This document shows positions 8,278-17,374 of a DNA stretch of 64,000 nucleotides, piece after piece. Source of the stretch: Clostridium liquoris (GTDB lineage: Bacteria > Bacillota > Clostridia > Clostridiales > Clostridiaceae). Location: assembly GCF_002995785.1 (NCBI RefSeq), contig NZ_PVXO01000044.1:1-64000 (forward strand). The letters run 5' to 3'. Numbering within the stretch: position 1 is the first letter of the stretch; every line of letters begins with the position of its first letter. Position numbers and translations under genes: made by a program. Under the pieces are notes generated by a model. It worked only from the letters and a program-made list of their open reading frames with translations. It had not been told where the DNA came from and ran no database searches.

Positions 8278-9338
8278 TATTCTACCTCCTTGATTTCTTC
8301 TACTTCTATAATTTCATCTACAGAAAATGCATAAGTTTCACCTGTCCAGGATTCACCTATTTCCCTCTCCACACCTTTAATATCCCAATCTAAAATTGAT
8401 TGATGATCATCATCTCTCGTACCAATTACTAATACATTATACTTACCTTCTAACTCACAATAAATTTCTAGCCTCTCTTCATTAATGTTTAACTCTCCAT
8501 AGCCGTTTCCAAAGTGTCCCTGTGGTGTTACGAATATCTGTACATCTTTATTCAAATAGATAAAATAATCTGGCAGGCCTATTGTAATTTTATCCCCCGC
8601 CTTACTAGCTTCAGCCTCATATCTATATAAAGTGTCTCCTGCTGTTGGACTTTCTACAGAACTATGTCTAATTCTATGTGTTGCTTTTTTTACTGGTTTT
8701 GGATGTGGAATTTCGAAGTTTTTAGTTCCTTCTACAGTAAATTTTCCAGGCACTATCCAATTACTTACAAGCACACCTAATACACCCTCATTCATGTTTT
8801 CAGCCGTTGCATAATATCCTAAAGCTGTAGCCTGCTGTGCACTAGCAACTGCTTGTTTTCCAAGAGCTGTTGAGTATTGTCCTGAAGCCTTAGCACTATC
8901 CCCTATAGCTACTGCGTCACTACCAGTTGCTTCAGCTTCTTCACCTATTTCTACTTCAGAACTCCTCAGATCCACAGCTGCCTTATGGTAAAAATTCCAA
9001 TCTCTCCAGTAGTCCTCAAAGAACGATTCAGACCTCTCCTCGTAATTTGTCTTAGCTGCATCTTGATAAGGAGTTAATCTCTGTATTGTCCATGTTCTGT
9101 CAGCTTGATTAACAGTGTATATAAAAGCGATTCTACTACCACTTACTCCTTCAGGTGCATTTGCAATATCTTGAACTGCTGGAATATGGTATATGCCCGT
9201 TTCCTTAGCCTCATTAAAATCTGTCCATTTGAACTCTTCCGCATGCAAACCTAAACCATTATTAACTTCATTAAAATTGTTATTTATAATATTATGCCAA
9301 TCAGGAGTTCCCTTAATTAGCATCTCTAAATTTGCCAT
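8277..9338 (-). CDS. Putative tail fibre / receptor-binding protein with YadA-like head repeats
   Basis: 353 aa. The N-terminal ~120 residues look like a tail-attachment region. Residues about 128-185 carry degenerate 14-residue repeats of the YadA/Hep_Hag head type (SDAVAIGDSAKASG, QYSTALGKQAVAS, QQATALGYYATAEN). In trimeric adhesins these build a left-handed beta-roll. A C-terminal receptor-binding-like domain of about 160 residues follows. The architecture suggests a trimeric fibre that contacts the host surface, which here is an S-layered cell wall. It is the third gene after the tail-tip proteins. Confidence 0.75.
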   Translation of the reverse strand: MANLEMLIKGTPDWHNIINNNFNEVNNGLGLHAEEFKWTDFNEAKETGIYHIPAVQDIANAPEGVSGSRIAFIYTVNQADRTWTIQRLTPYQDAAKTNYEERSESFFEDYWRDWNFYHKAAVDLRSSEVEIGEEAEATGSDAVAIGDSAKASGQYSTALGKQAVASAQQATALGYYATAENMNEGVLGVLVSNWIVPGKFTVEGTKNFEIPHPKPVKKATHRIRHSSVESPTAGDTLYRYEAEASKAGDKITIGLPDYFIYLNKDVQIFVTPQGHFGNGYGELNINEERLEIYCELEGKYNVLVIGTRDDDHQSILDWDIKGVEREIGESWTGETYAFSVDEIIEVEEIKEVE

Positions 9339-9349
9339 TTAATCACCTC

Positions 9350-10354
9350 TTAATTTAAAATTAGTGTCATACTTGTAATACTGTTTTCAAATACCAAATA
9401 ATATAGTTTATCATTTGCTTTTACTATTTCCTCTAGTACCAGCTCCTTATAAAGAGTAGGTACCTGCACTTTGATAGCATTTGTATCGGAGTAGATTATT
9501 CTATGATTTATCCTAAGTCCTTCACCTCCACCAGCACCTGAAACTCCTGCTCCACCTATTCCTGCTGCATATTCATTACGAATAAGTAAAGAATCAGGAT
9601 ATTTATTGAGTCCATGTTCAATGCTGGCAATCTCAACTGAATCTAGTTCAGCTAAATTCTTCTTAATCTCTAAGACTTCATTGGATAAAAATGTTCCAGT
9701 ATCTTCTGCTAAACTTCCCTTTATGCTATTAAACCATTCTATAAAGTCTTCTTCCCAATCAGATGTATTAGGGTAGAACCAGTTTTCCCACTCCTTCATA
9801 TAAGTGCTTGTTCTATTTTTATACCAGCCTTGAAACTGATTAAATATTTCTGTTGTGTCCACCTGGTCTATTAATCCATGGACTATTCCACATAGGCTCT
9901 TATTTAATCTAAGGTCTATAATATCTTCTTGTGTTATAGATATAGCTCCCTGATTTACTTTTATATCTGCTAGTCCTAATTCATAAATATCTGCATCCCT
10001 TTGGATTAAAGGTGGTTCTGGATTTGCACTAAATTCTCCCTTTTTAATAATTGCTTTTATATTTCTCTTCTCCACATCAAACCTAAGAACTACTCTATCC
10101 ACTCTGCTTAGAACCCCATCAGCTGGATCTATAATTAAAATTAAGTCATCTGTGTTCATATAAAAATAACCATTAATCCATGCCTTTCCTGGACTAAGGG
10201 TCATAGTCATATCATCATTTGCTCTTGCCTGCAAGCTTGTATTTGGATTGGAAAAGACTCCATTTCCAATAAAGCTTGAGAAGTATTCAGCAAATACTTC
10301 TGCTTTGTATCTTCTATCGCCATTGATGCTGTTAAAGAATGCACTTCTCTCCAC
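9350..10354 (-). CDS. Tail-tip / baseplate structural protein
   Basis: 334 aa. The N-terminal half contains a BppU-like pattern: FFNSINGDRRYKAEVFAEYF, then LSPGKAWINGYFYMNTDDL and VDRVVLRFDVEKRNIKAII. This pattern is found in proteins that link the tail tip to receptor-binding proteins of Gram-positive siphophages. Residues about 170-205 are aromatic and W-rich (MKEWENWFYPNTSDWEEDF). A glycine-rich hinge (GIGGAGVSGAGGGEG, about 270-285) precedes the C-terminal domain. The gene overlaps its upstream neighbour by one base, as in a late operon. The exact virion position is inferred from order. Confidence 0.72.
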   Translation of the reverse strand: MERSAFFNSINGDRRYKAEVFAEYFSSFIGNGVFSNPNTSLQARANDDMTMTLSPGKAWINGYFYMNTDDLILIIDPADGVLSRVDRVVLRFDVEKRNIKAIIKKGEFSANPEPPLIQRDADIYELGLADIKVNQGAISITQEDIIDLRLNKSLCGIVHGLIDQVDTTEIFNQFQGWYKNRTSTYMKEWENWFYPNTSDWEEDFIEWFNSIKGSLAEDTGTFLSNEVLEIKKNLAELDSVEIASIEHGLNKYPDSLLIRNEYAAGIGGAGVSGAGGGEGLRINHRIIYSDTNAIKVQVPTLYKELVLEEIVKANDKLYYLVFENSITSMTLILN

Positions 10355-11457
10355 TATCTCACCTCCTGCTTTATCCTATCTACTAAAGTGGGAATGGAAT
10401 TACCAAATGTTACATTGATTGAAGTTTTATTTGCTTCATATACTTCCTCAATTTCTGTTATTCTAGTATCTTTAGTTACTTCCCATCCCTTATTACTAAC
10501 TGTAACAATATCTCCTAAATCAAAATCAACTTTATATTTTAAATTTCCTTGTACATTTATTTTACTTTCAAATGTCTCTATTTTTTCATGTTCTAAGAGT
10601 TTAGAATTCCCTCTATTAATTAAAAGCTTTCTATACTCATCAGCTGGAATAGTAATTTCTTCTCCATCTTCATTTATAGTGCTTTGTAAATCCCTAGCAT
10701 CTACAAACATCTCGTACCTATTAAGTCCATTAGCTTCTCCTACAGTTACAAGCTGTCTATTAAACCCTTCACCTTCTCCAGCTATTAATGCTGCATTTTT
10801 AAAGTTATTAGTACTTTCTATATATTCCTGCTCGAATACATTCTCAAATTCATTAGCAAATATAGCTGGTGGATTAATCTTTTGATTTGCTGTTAAGTCT
10901 CTTCCTTTATATACATCAAATATAAGCTCTTTTAATTGCACATCTGCTAATATTCTAAATCCTAATCCACTTGATGAAGAAATAGTCTCTAGTTCATCCA
11001 GTAGATTACTATAACTTACCTGTTTGTTTAATATCTGAGGGAAATTTTCTATTTCAGCTAGGTTTACTAAAGGGATCTTTCTATTTTCATCTGTTGGATT
11101 AATTGCGTTCTTATCAACTAAACTCATCATTGCAATCTCTGCACTTGTATTTAAATTTTCAGTTCCCCATATGATTCTTTTTCTAAGATAGCTTGTTATA
11201 AAGTTGCCTTTAATAATAAGAGTTTCTTTCCCTTTTTCATCCTGTTTTAATTGTCTATATGATATTACTCCCGCTTCTTGGTCATCTTTCTTACATATAA
11301 TGTATCCCTCTCTAAGCATTTTTAGGGATTTATATGTTAGGCTTAGATGAAGTTCAAACTCACCTGATTTGTGGTATCTTCTAACCCATCTAAGACTATT
11401 GAAGTTATCGATTATTCCTATAAAATTTAATTCTTCATTAAATACATAAATATCCAC
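10354..11457 (-). CDS. Tail protein, siphovirus ReqiPepy6 Gp37-like (tail-associated)
   Basis: 367 aa. The opening MDIYVFNEELNFIGIIDNF and the RRYHKSGEFELHL segment match the Gp37-like tail family, which occupies the position of the tail-associated lysin/hub protein (Tal) in Firmicute siphophages. There is no obvious peptidase or lysozyme motif, so it is probably the structural hub only. It is located directly after the distal tail protein, the standard order. It probably forms the trimeric hub that closes the tail tube. Confidence 0.8.
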   Translation of the reverse strand: MDIYVFNEELNFIGIIDNFNSLRWVRRYHKSGEFELHLSLTYKSLKMLREGYIICKKDDQEAGVISYRQLKQDEKGKETLIIKGNFITSYLRKRIIWGTENLNTSAEIAMMSLVDKNAINPTDENRKIPLVNLAEIENFPQILNKQVSYSNLLDELETISSSSGLGFRILADVQLKELIFDVYKGRDLTANQKINPPAIFANEFENVFEQEYIESTNNFKNAALIAGEGEGFNRQLVTVGEANGLNRYEMFVDARDLQSTINEDGEEITIPADEYRKLLINRGNSKLLEHEKIETFESKINVQGNLKYKVDFDLGDIVTVSNKGWEVTKDTRITEIEEVYEANKTSINVTFGNSIPTLVDRIKQEVR

Positions 11458-11459
11458 AT

Positions 11460-12350
11460 CTACACCCCCAGATACTCAGGATTGTAATAGATGTCTATTT
11501 CAAGATTGTCTAAACCTTCATCAGCATCATACCTTAGCAGATTATCCTTTGGCTCTAGTTGTAAGAATGTAGAATCCAGGTCAATCCAATTGAATGCATT
11601 TGCAGTTACTCCATCTTTATAGCTTTCTATTCTTTTATTGGAGAAATGTGTAGTTACTGTTAAAATCTCACCAGAGGCTAAACTCTTATTGATTTTAATA
11701 TATTCTCTTGTGCTGACATTATATAGCATGGGATTTACTACTGTGGCTAATGCCTTAAATCTAACCTCCATGCCACAGGATATATCTCCTGGATTATATA
11801 AATTTACAATTAAACTTGGTTCTCTAAATCCCATTTGGATTCCTGTATCCATTGACATTTCAAGTGGAAACTCAAACTCCCCTCTCCAAATTGCAGCTTC
11901 CTCTTTTGTAGATTCCTTGTCCTTCCAAAATGGATGATGGCAGTATAGATTAATTAAATACTTTTGATAATATATCCCTTTATTGCCATTACCGTTTGGG
12001 AATATTGGTGTGTTTTCTGGTATACCTTTTATCTCTCTAATCACATCCTCTTTATGATAATAGCTAATACTCACTTCCCCAAGCTTAGGATTTAATACTC
12101 TCTCCATCTTTCTTCTACAATCTAGCACCTCATGAGGATTTTTTCTTGTTACAATCATGCCTTCAATTGAGATGGCTCTACCTTCTAGCGTGTTATCTAT
12201 ATAAGTAGAGCCATCTTGTTTAGGTGCCTTTTGATTTTCAATTGTAACTGGTATATTGCTAACTCCATCAATTATTTCTAGATAGTAAGGTGATTGATTG
12301 CCAAGGGTAATGCTTTCTCCATTAATATTTGTAATAACAACTTTCTCCAT
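11460..12350 (-). CDS. Distal tail protein (Dit-like)
   Basis: 296 aa from the ATG at 12350, preceded by AGGAGG; an upstream in-frame ATG overlaps the tape measure stop and lacks a site. The N-terminal region (residues about 1-140, EKVVITNINGESITLGN then GRAISIEGMIVTRKN) matches the Dit/phage tail family. The C-terminal part is a galectin-like beta-sandwich by position. Dit forms the hexameric ring between the tail tube and the tip hub. The order tape measure, Dit, Gp37 is typical. Confidence 0.85.
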   Translation of the reverse strand: MEKVVITNINGESITLGNQSPYYLEIIDGVSNIPVTIENQKAPKQDGSTYIDNTLEGRAISIEGMIVTRKNPHEVLDCRRKMERVLNPKLGEVSISYYHKEDVIREIKGIPENTPIFPNGNGNKGIYYQKYLINLYCHHPFWKDKESTKEEAAIWRGEFEFPLEMSMDTGIQMGFREPSLIVNLYNPGDISCGMEVRFKALATVVNPMLYNVSTREYIKINKSLASGEILTVTTHFSNKRIESYKDGVTANAFNWIDLDSTFLQLEPKDNLLRYDADEGLDNLEIDIYYNPEYLGV

Positions 12351-12360
12351 AACACACCTC

Positions 12361-15300
12361 CTACCATTCAAGAGCAAGTTGTCTTGATGCATTTTTAATT
12401 TGTCTTGCTGTTTCCGATGGTGTTAACGGGGTAGAACTGTTGATAACTATGTTTTGAGTTATACCTTTATCCCCAGAAAGCATCTTTTTAGTCACATTAT
12501 CGTTATAAATCCTACTTCCTCTTGGAAGTTCTACAAGCTCTGGTCCAAGTTCTCCTACCATAGTAAACCCACCTTGGAAGAAGCTAGTTCCGCTAAAGTT
12601 AGAATCTGCTCCCCCACCTGAAAATACTCTTTTTACTTTTTCCACAATACTAAATACCTTTTCTTTTACCTTTGTGGCATTCCATTCTTTTATCTTTTCT
12701 ATTCCTTCTGATATTTTACTTTTTACTTTACTAATACTACTAGATACAGAAGTTTTAACTGCTTCCCAATTTTCAGAAGTAGATATCTTTATATCTTCCC
12801 ATCTTTTGGTGACATCTTCTTTAATTTCTCTAGCTTTAGTAATAGTATCCTCTTTCATAGAACTCCAGCTATTAGCTAAGTTCGTTTTTATATTTTGCCA
12901 TTTTTGAGATGAATCTTTTTTAATTTCTTCCCATCTCTTTATTACATTTTCTTTTATTTCTCTAGCCTTAGTGGATACATCACTTTTCATAACCTGCCAC
13001 TTTGTCTTAATCTCTCCTGTTTCCCAGTCTACTTGGTTGACATGTTCTTTGGCTTGAGTTTTAGCTTCATCTACTACTTTCTCATGCATATCTTCTGCTT
13101 TTTTAATGGATTCATCCTTTTGACGAGTAGCTTCCTTAATTAACTTATCTGCTTGGTCTTTAGTAATAGTTTTGGATTCATCTCTTTGTCTGATGATTTC
13201 CTTAACTACTTCTTTGTATTGTTCTTCTGCTGCTTTAATGGTTTTATCCTTTTGATCTAAATTATTTTTAACAACCTCTGCAGCTTGCTTTGCAGTAATC
13301 TCTCCAGCTTGGGCCTTCATCCTTTCCATAATGGCCTTTGCTTCTACTTCATTTTCAGATAGAACCTTAATTCCTATATCCACCATTTTCTTTTGAATAG
13401 AATTTATTTCTTCCTGCTCAGATTTAGTTAAGGCTCTTTTTTCACTGGAAGCCGTATCAAGTATCTCTTTTATCCTTGCTTCACCATCAGAAATTTCCTT
13501 CTTTCTATTTTCATAACCTTCCTGCATATTATTTAAAATCTGGTCTTGCTCTTCTTTTGAAAGAGAAGTACTGCTAGTTACAAAGTTTTGTATCTTTCCT
13601 AAAGACTCTTCATGGTGCTTATCTAGTCCAGCTTGAATGTCACTTGCCATTTGTGAGAAGTTTGCTGTTATCCCGTCTGCCATTTCTTTAGTTACTTCCT
13701 GACCACTCCATGAAAGTTGATTTAAAGCTAAAGTTGCTTCATCGTTTAATTCTAAAAACCCTCCTACAGCTTTCTTTGTAGACTCAGATACTTCATCTCC
13801 AAACAACTCTATAGTAGGAATACTTTCTTTTGAAAGATGTTTATATAGTGCAATACCTGCCACTGTAGCAGCTCCAATTCCTAAAGTCCATGGATTTAAA
13901 AGTAAGGCTCCAGCTTTAGCAGCTATTCCTGCTGCACTAAATCCAGTAGCCATTCCACTAGTAGCAACTGTGACTCCAGCAGTTCCTGTTTTTAATCCAG
14001 CTAAAGCTATTGATACTTTTGAAAAAGAAGTAATAACAGTACCTGCTCCACCTATAACCTTTCCACCAAGGATTAATAGTGGGCCTATAGCTGCTGCAAG
14101 TGCTGCTACTTTCACTATAGTTTCCTGAGTAGCAGGATTTAGATTAGCAAACCATTCTACTACAAGTTGCAGCTTTTCAACTAAGGTTTGTAGATGTGGA
14201 ACTAAAATCTCAAATATCTGTATTCCTAAACCTTCAAGAGCAGATTTTAATTTAATAATTTCCCCTTGAAGATTATCCTCCATAGTTTCAGCCATCTCTT
14301 TTGCTACACCGTTGTATTCCTTTGTAGCTTGAGTAAGTTTTTCATAATCTTCAGGACTTGCATTTATGATTGCAAGCATTCCACTCATTGCTTCTTTTCC
14401 AAATATAGTAGCTGCATATTGGGCCTGTTGTTCTTCAGAAAGTCCTGCAAACTTTAATCTTAATTCATCCATCACATCTTTAAATGGAAGCATTTCTCCA
14501 TTGGCATCTGTGATAGAGATGCCTAATTGGCCCATAGCAGCTGCCATTTTATCTGTTGGATTGGCTAGGTTTGCTATAGCTGTCTTTAGAGAAGTTCCAG
14601 CCTGAGAACCCTTAATTCCTGCATTGGCCATAAGTCCTAAAGCAAGGGCTGCGTCTTCTGCAGAATATCCCAATGCACCAAAAATAGGAGCCACATATTT
14701 AAATGACTCCCCAAGCATTGCCACATTTGTATTTGAATTACTGGATGCACTAGCTAGTAAATCTGCAAAGTTTGAAGCTTCTTTTGCTTCCATTCCAAAG
14801 GCAGTAAGGGCATCGGTGACAATGTCAGAAACCAAACCTAAATCTTCACCACTGGAAGCTGCAAGCATCATAACTCCATCTAAACCATCAAGCATCTGAT
14901 TGGTATCCCAGCCAGCCATGGCCATATACTTTAAAGCTTCGGCAGATTCAGATGCACTAAACTTTGTGGTAGCACCCATTTCCTTAGCTTTTTCCTCTAG
15001 CAATTTTAAATCATTACCTGTAGCACCACTTATAGCCCCTACTTCACTCATACCAGCTTCAAAATCAGACCCTACTTTAACTGCAGCAGCACCAAGTCCA
15101 ACTAGTGGAAGTGTAATCTTTTTAGTTAAGTCTTTACCTATTGATTCCATCTCTTTTCCTACATCTTGCATCTTCTGACCAACAGGCTCCAGTGCTTTAC
15201 CTAGTTTATAAAAGCCTGAAGACTGAAGTTCTATCTCCTGGTTTACTTTCTTTAAGTCCTGCTCCATATAGGCTAATTGTGTCTTTGCCTTATTTAACTT

Positions 15301-15594
15301 TATCTCTAAATTCTGTGTAGCTTTGGCATCTTTTCCTTTTGTCTCTACTGACTTTTGATGGGCTTCTTCTAAAGCCTTTACCTTTTGCCTTTGAAGTTCC
15401 GTTTGTTTTGTTAAACTATCTGATTTTAGTTTAAGACTATCTAATCCTTTTCCATGCTTTCCCATTTCAGCACTGGCAAGCTTAAACTCAGATTGAACCT
15501 TTCTCATCTCTCGATTTAAACTACTTACCCCATTTTGAAATCCAGTAGAGTCAAGCCCTACCACTACATTTAATTTCCCTATTTCCTTTGCCAC
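12361..15594 (-). CDS. Tail tape measure protein
   Basis: 1077 aa from a GTG start. Residues about 25-135 are coiled coil. Residues about 165-330 are the TP901-type core (GMSEVGAISGATGNDL, then AEALKYMAMAGWD). A hydrophobic stretch (about 490-590, including AALAAAIGPLLILGGKVIGG) is the part expected to insert in the host membrane during DNA ejection. Residues about 640-860 are coiled coil. Residues about 860-960 are tandem tryptophan-containing repeats (WEEIKKDSSQKW, WEDIKISTSENW). Length sets tail length, roughly 150 nm by the usual 1.5 angstrom per residue rule. It follows the frameshifted chaperone gene, as expected. Confidence 0.93.
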   Translation of the reverse strand: MAKEIGKLNVVVGLDSTGFQNGVSSLNREMRKVQSEFKLASAEMGKHGKGLDSLKLKSDSLTKQTELQRQKVKALEEAHQKSVETKGKDAKATQNLEIKLNKAKTQLAYMEQDLKKVNQEIELQSSGFYKLGKALEPVGQKMQDVGKEMESIGKDLTKKITLPLVGLGAAAVKVGSDFEAGMSEVGAISGATGNDLKLLEEKAKEMGATTKFSASESAEALKYMAMAGWDTNQMLDGLDGVMMLAASSGEDLGLVSDIVTDALTAFGMEAKEASNFADLLASASSNSNTNVAMLGESFKYVAPIFGALGYSAEDAALALGLMANAGIKGSQAGTSLKTAIANLANPTDKMAAAMGQLGISITDANGEMLPFKDVMDELRLKFAGLSEEQQAQYAATIFGKEAMSGMLAIINASPEDYEKLTQATKEYNGVAKEMAETMEDNLQGEIIKLKSALEGLGIQIFEILVPHLQTLVEKLQLVVEWFANLNPATQETIVKVAALAAAIGPLLILGGKVIGGAGTVITSFSKVSIALAGLKTGTAGVTVATSGMATGFSAAGIAAKAGALLLNPWTLGIGAATVAGIALYKHLSKESIPTIELFGDEVSESTKKAVGGFLELNDEATLALNQLSWSGQEVTKEMADGITANFSQMASDIQAGLDKHHEESLGKIQNFVTSSTSLSKEEQDQILNNMQEGYENRKKEISDGEARIKEILDTASSEKRALTKSEQEEINSIQKKMVDIGIKVLSENEVEAKAIMERMKAQAGEITAKQAAEVVKNNLDQKDKTIKAAEEQYKEVVKEIIRQRDESKTITKDQADKLIKEATRQKDESIKKAEDMHEKVVDEAKTQAKEHVNQVDWETGEIKTKWQVMKSDVSTKAREIKENVIKRWEEIKKDSSQKWQNIKTNLANSWSSMKEDTITKAREIKEDVTKRWEDIKISTSENWEAVKTSVSSSISKVKSKISEGIEKIKEWNATKVKEKVFSIVEKVKRVFSGGGADSNFSGTSFFQGGFTMVGELGPELVELPRGSRIYNDNVTKKMLSGDKGITQNIVINSSTPLTPSETARQIKNASRQLALEW

Positions 15595-15611
15595 TTATCT
15601 CACCTGCCTTT

Positions 15612-15645
15612 GGGCATAAAAAATACACCTAGGATTTAGGTGTTA
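15612..15645 (-). terminator. Hairpin with TATGCC tail after tail chaperone
   Basis: ACACCTA/TAGGTGT perfect 7-bp stem (15625-15643) with T6 on the minus strand and a TATGCCC tail. It overlaps the stop codon of the frameshift extension and precedes the tape measure gene. It probably attenuates rather than ends the late transcript, since essential tail genes lie beyond it. Confidence 0.6.
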
Positions 15646-16109
15646 TAGTATTTCATCAATATATACTTTTTCATCTCCTAACTTCTTAGTTAATAGCTTC
15701 AGATAGTACATAATATCCATGGAGTCAATTTCATTTAATGTCCAGCCTTTATCAAGAAGTGCTAGATAGAGGCTATCTATAAAATCCTGGGGACCCATGG
15801 CATTCCCCTCTACTGGTTTTTTCCATCACCTGCTGTTACTTCTGACATCTCACCTACTACTTCATTAATACATTTTGTGATGGTAGGAATTAAGTCTTTA
15901 GATTGAAGTCCATCGTAGACATCATCTCTAGTAAATTGATTACCAAATAGTTCTACTATATAGTCAATTAGTTTATCTAATTCCTCTGGAGAAATGTTAT
16001 CAAAATCTACTCCTTGGGATACTTCAATGGTTCTTCTAACCATCCTTGCAGATATAAAACCAGTGGTGTATGTCTTATCTTTTTTATCCTTCTTTAATAT
16101 AATCTCCAT
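15643..16109 (-). CDS. Tail assembly chaperone, -1 frameshift product (gpGT analogue)
   Basis: Two overlapping frames are joined by a -1 slip. The upstream frame (16109 to 15810) ends in DGKNQ-stop. Slipping back one base on A AAA AAC continues as PVEGNAMGPQDFIDSLYLAL to the stop at 15643. The extension is about 59 codons and includes the 51-codon frame that begins with the ATG at 15798. In lambda and most siphophages a short chaperone (gpG) and its frameshifted longer form (gpGT) load the tape measure for tube polymerisation. Size, position before the tape measure gene, in-frame slippery heptamer and unbroken -1 frame all agree. Confidence 0.85.
15810..16109 (-). CDS. Tail assembly chaperone, short form (gpG analogue)
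   Basis: 99 aa, normal termination product of the frameshift locus. Helical, with KTYTTGFISARMVRRTIEV at the start and acidic helices after it, as in the tail chaperone family of Gram-positive siphophages. It lies between the major tail protein and the tape measure gene. It would be the predominant form. The longer form needs the slip at 15816-15822. Confidence 0.85.
   Translation of the reverse strand: MEIILKKDKKDKTYTTGFISARMVRRTIEVSQGVDFDNISPEELDKLIDYIVELFGNQFTRDDVYDGLQSKDLIPTITKCINEVVGEMSEVTAGDGKNQ
15816..15822 (-). promoter_or_regulatory. Slippery heptamer A AAA AAC (-1 programmed frameshift)
   Basis: On the minus strand the reading frame is GGA AAA AAC CAG TAG, so the heptamer A-AAA-AAC is in the exact register for tandem -1 slippage, two codons before the zero-frame stop. 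The -1 frame then stays open for about 59 codons. A GGGG segment lies a few bases downstream, but I did not identify a clear stimulatory hairpin. Confidence 0.85.
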
Positions 16110-16112
16110 ATA

Positions 16113-16679
16113 TTAAACCTCCTGTGTTGTAGTATCTCCTGGAACCTTTTCAAACCAAGTATCAGCTCCTAGGAAATCTGCACCATCTTCATCTGCTGTT
16201 CTCTTCCAGTCTCCATCATGAAGTCTTGGCATAAAGGTAAGTTTAATCTTTGGTGTCTTATGCTCCACATTATCTTTCTTAGTGGAATAGTCTTCTGCCA
16301 TAGGCTGGGCCACTCCTTTTAAAAGCCACACATAACGATATTTTCCATTGGATTTTAAGCTTTTAAATCCTAATGCGATATGTGGTGGAATATCTGCTTT
16401 ATTTTCTACAAGCACTCCTTCTACAATCTTATTTCCTAATAACTTGACCCTTGTTGCTAAAGGTAAATCTGCTGTTTCTACCTCCACATCAATTTTTCCT
16501 AATGCAGATACAGATTCCCAAAGCTGATCATCGGCATAGACTTCTTGAGTATTTACCGTTGGGTTTATCGTAGCATTTATAGCTCCCGCCATTGGTTCAG
16601 GAACAGCATAAGTTAGTTCTTCTATGGTGTCTTTATTTAAAATAGCAAAATGTAAATCTTTTAATCCTACTTGTGCCAT
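16113..16679 (-). CDS. Major tail protein
   Basis: 188 aa, start MAQVGLKDLHFAILNKD. The beta-rich sequence, with VYADDQLWESVSALGKIDVE and a KTPKIKLTF strand, is typical of phi13/phage major tail proteins of Gram-positive siphophages. It polymerises in hexameric rings to form the tail tube. It stands in the invariable place between the tail terminator-type gene and the tail chaperone. A run of acidic residues at the C-terminus (DEDGADFLGADTW) may be surface exposed. Confidence 0.85.
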   Translation of the reverse strand: MAQVGLKDLHFAILNKDTIEELTYAVPEPMAGAINATINPTVNTQEVYADDQLWESVSALGKIDVEVETADLPLATRVKLLGNKIVEGVLVENKADIPPHIALGFKSLKSNGKYRYVWLLKGVAQPMAEDYSTKKDNVEHKTPKIKLTFMPRLHDGDWKRTADEDGADFLGADTWFEKVPGDTTTQEV

Positions 16680-17006
16680 TTACATGACCTCCTTAAAAAA
16701 TCTCATTACTTTGTGATATATCTTTAAATCCTCTTCATATAAATCATAAAAGTTTAATTTAGTAAAATTGGCTGTTAGCATACTTTGGTGTACTTCTTTT
16801 GCAATTTCAGTGTAATCTGATTTACTCCATAAATCAATTTGCACGTAGTAACCAGTAGCAATTTCTAAATCATCAGCGTGTTGTTCTGGTCTATCTAGAT
16901 AAGTGAAAAAGGTAATATATGTTTCTTCATTACCTGTATAAGTTTGAAATCTTACTGGAACCTGAATATCTTTTAATGCTGATAAAACTTCTTTATTTAT
17001 ACTCAT
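16680..17006 (-). CDS. Tail terminator / tail completion protein
   Basis: 108 aa. Small alpha-beta protein with TYITFFTYLDRPEQHADDLE and ATGYYVQIDLWSKSDY, in the family of head-tail joining proteins that cap the tail tube. It overlaps the HK97 gp10-type gene by four bases and abuts the major tail protein gene. Assignment rests on order and on the strand pattern; the precise subfamily is not certain. Confidence 0.72.
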   Translation of the reverse strand: MSINKEVLSALKDIQVPVRFQTYTGNEETYITFFTYLDRPEQHADDLEIATGYYVQIDLWSKSDYTEIAKEVHQSMLTANFTKLNFYDLYEEDLKIYHKVMRFFKEVM

Positions 17007-17374
17007 AGCCCTAATCCTTCTTTTAATTTTTTCTCAATCGTCTCCATGGCATTTTCTTTAGAAACTTCATATCCTCTAGCCATAAAGGGATTAGCTTTCA
17101 TCTTCACAGTTCCAAATTCTACAAATCTACTATAAAACACATCTTTATCAGGCCCTACTTCCACCTGCTTTGCTCCATCCTTGTTTTTCACCCTAGATAC
17201 AGTTATGCTTTCCTTTAACTTTCCACTTCTTATAGGCGTTTCCTTTTGAATGGCTTCTTTTACTACATCTCCAGCTTCCCTTAATGCCTTATTTTCAATT
17301 CTAGAACCAGTCTTACCTAGCTTTTCGATTTCATTAAGAAGATTCTCCATTCCTTCTAACTTCATATCAGCCAC
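17003..17374 (-). CDS. HK97 gp10-family morphogenesis protein
   Basis: 123 aa. The motifs GDVVKEAIQKETPIRSGKLKES, FVEFGTVKMKANPFM and a C-terminal helix are diagnostic of the HK97 gp10 / minor capsid-tail joining family. It acts in head-tail connection during assembly. The gene overlaps neighbours on both sides by a few bases (17367-17374 and 17003-17006), consistent with coupled translation. Confidence 0.9.
   Translation of the reverse strand: MADMKLEGMENLLNEIEKLGKTGSRIENKALREAGDVVKEAIQKETPIRSGKLKESITVSRVKNKDGAKQVEVGPDKDVFYSRFVEFGTVKMKANPFMARGYEVSKENAMETIEKKLKEGLGL

Noticed and set aside
14266-15178. Several plus-strand frames over the tape measure gene
   Set aside because: They are antisense shadows of a long biased coding sequence and have no start signals.
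15643-15798. Independent 51-aa gene with ATG at 15798
   Set aside because: No ribosome binding site; the slippery heptamer and open -1 frame show it is the frameshift extension of the tail chaperone.
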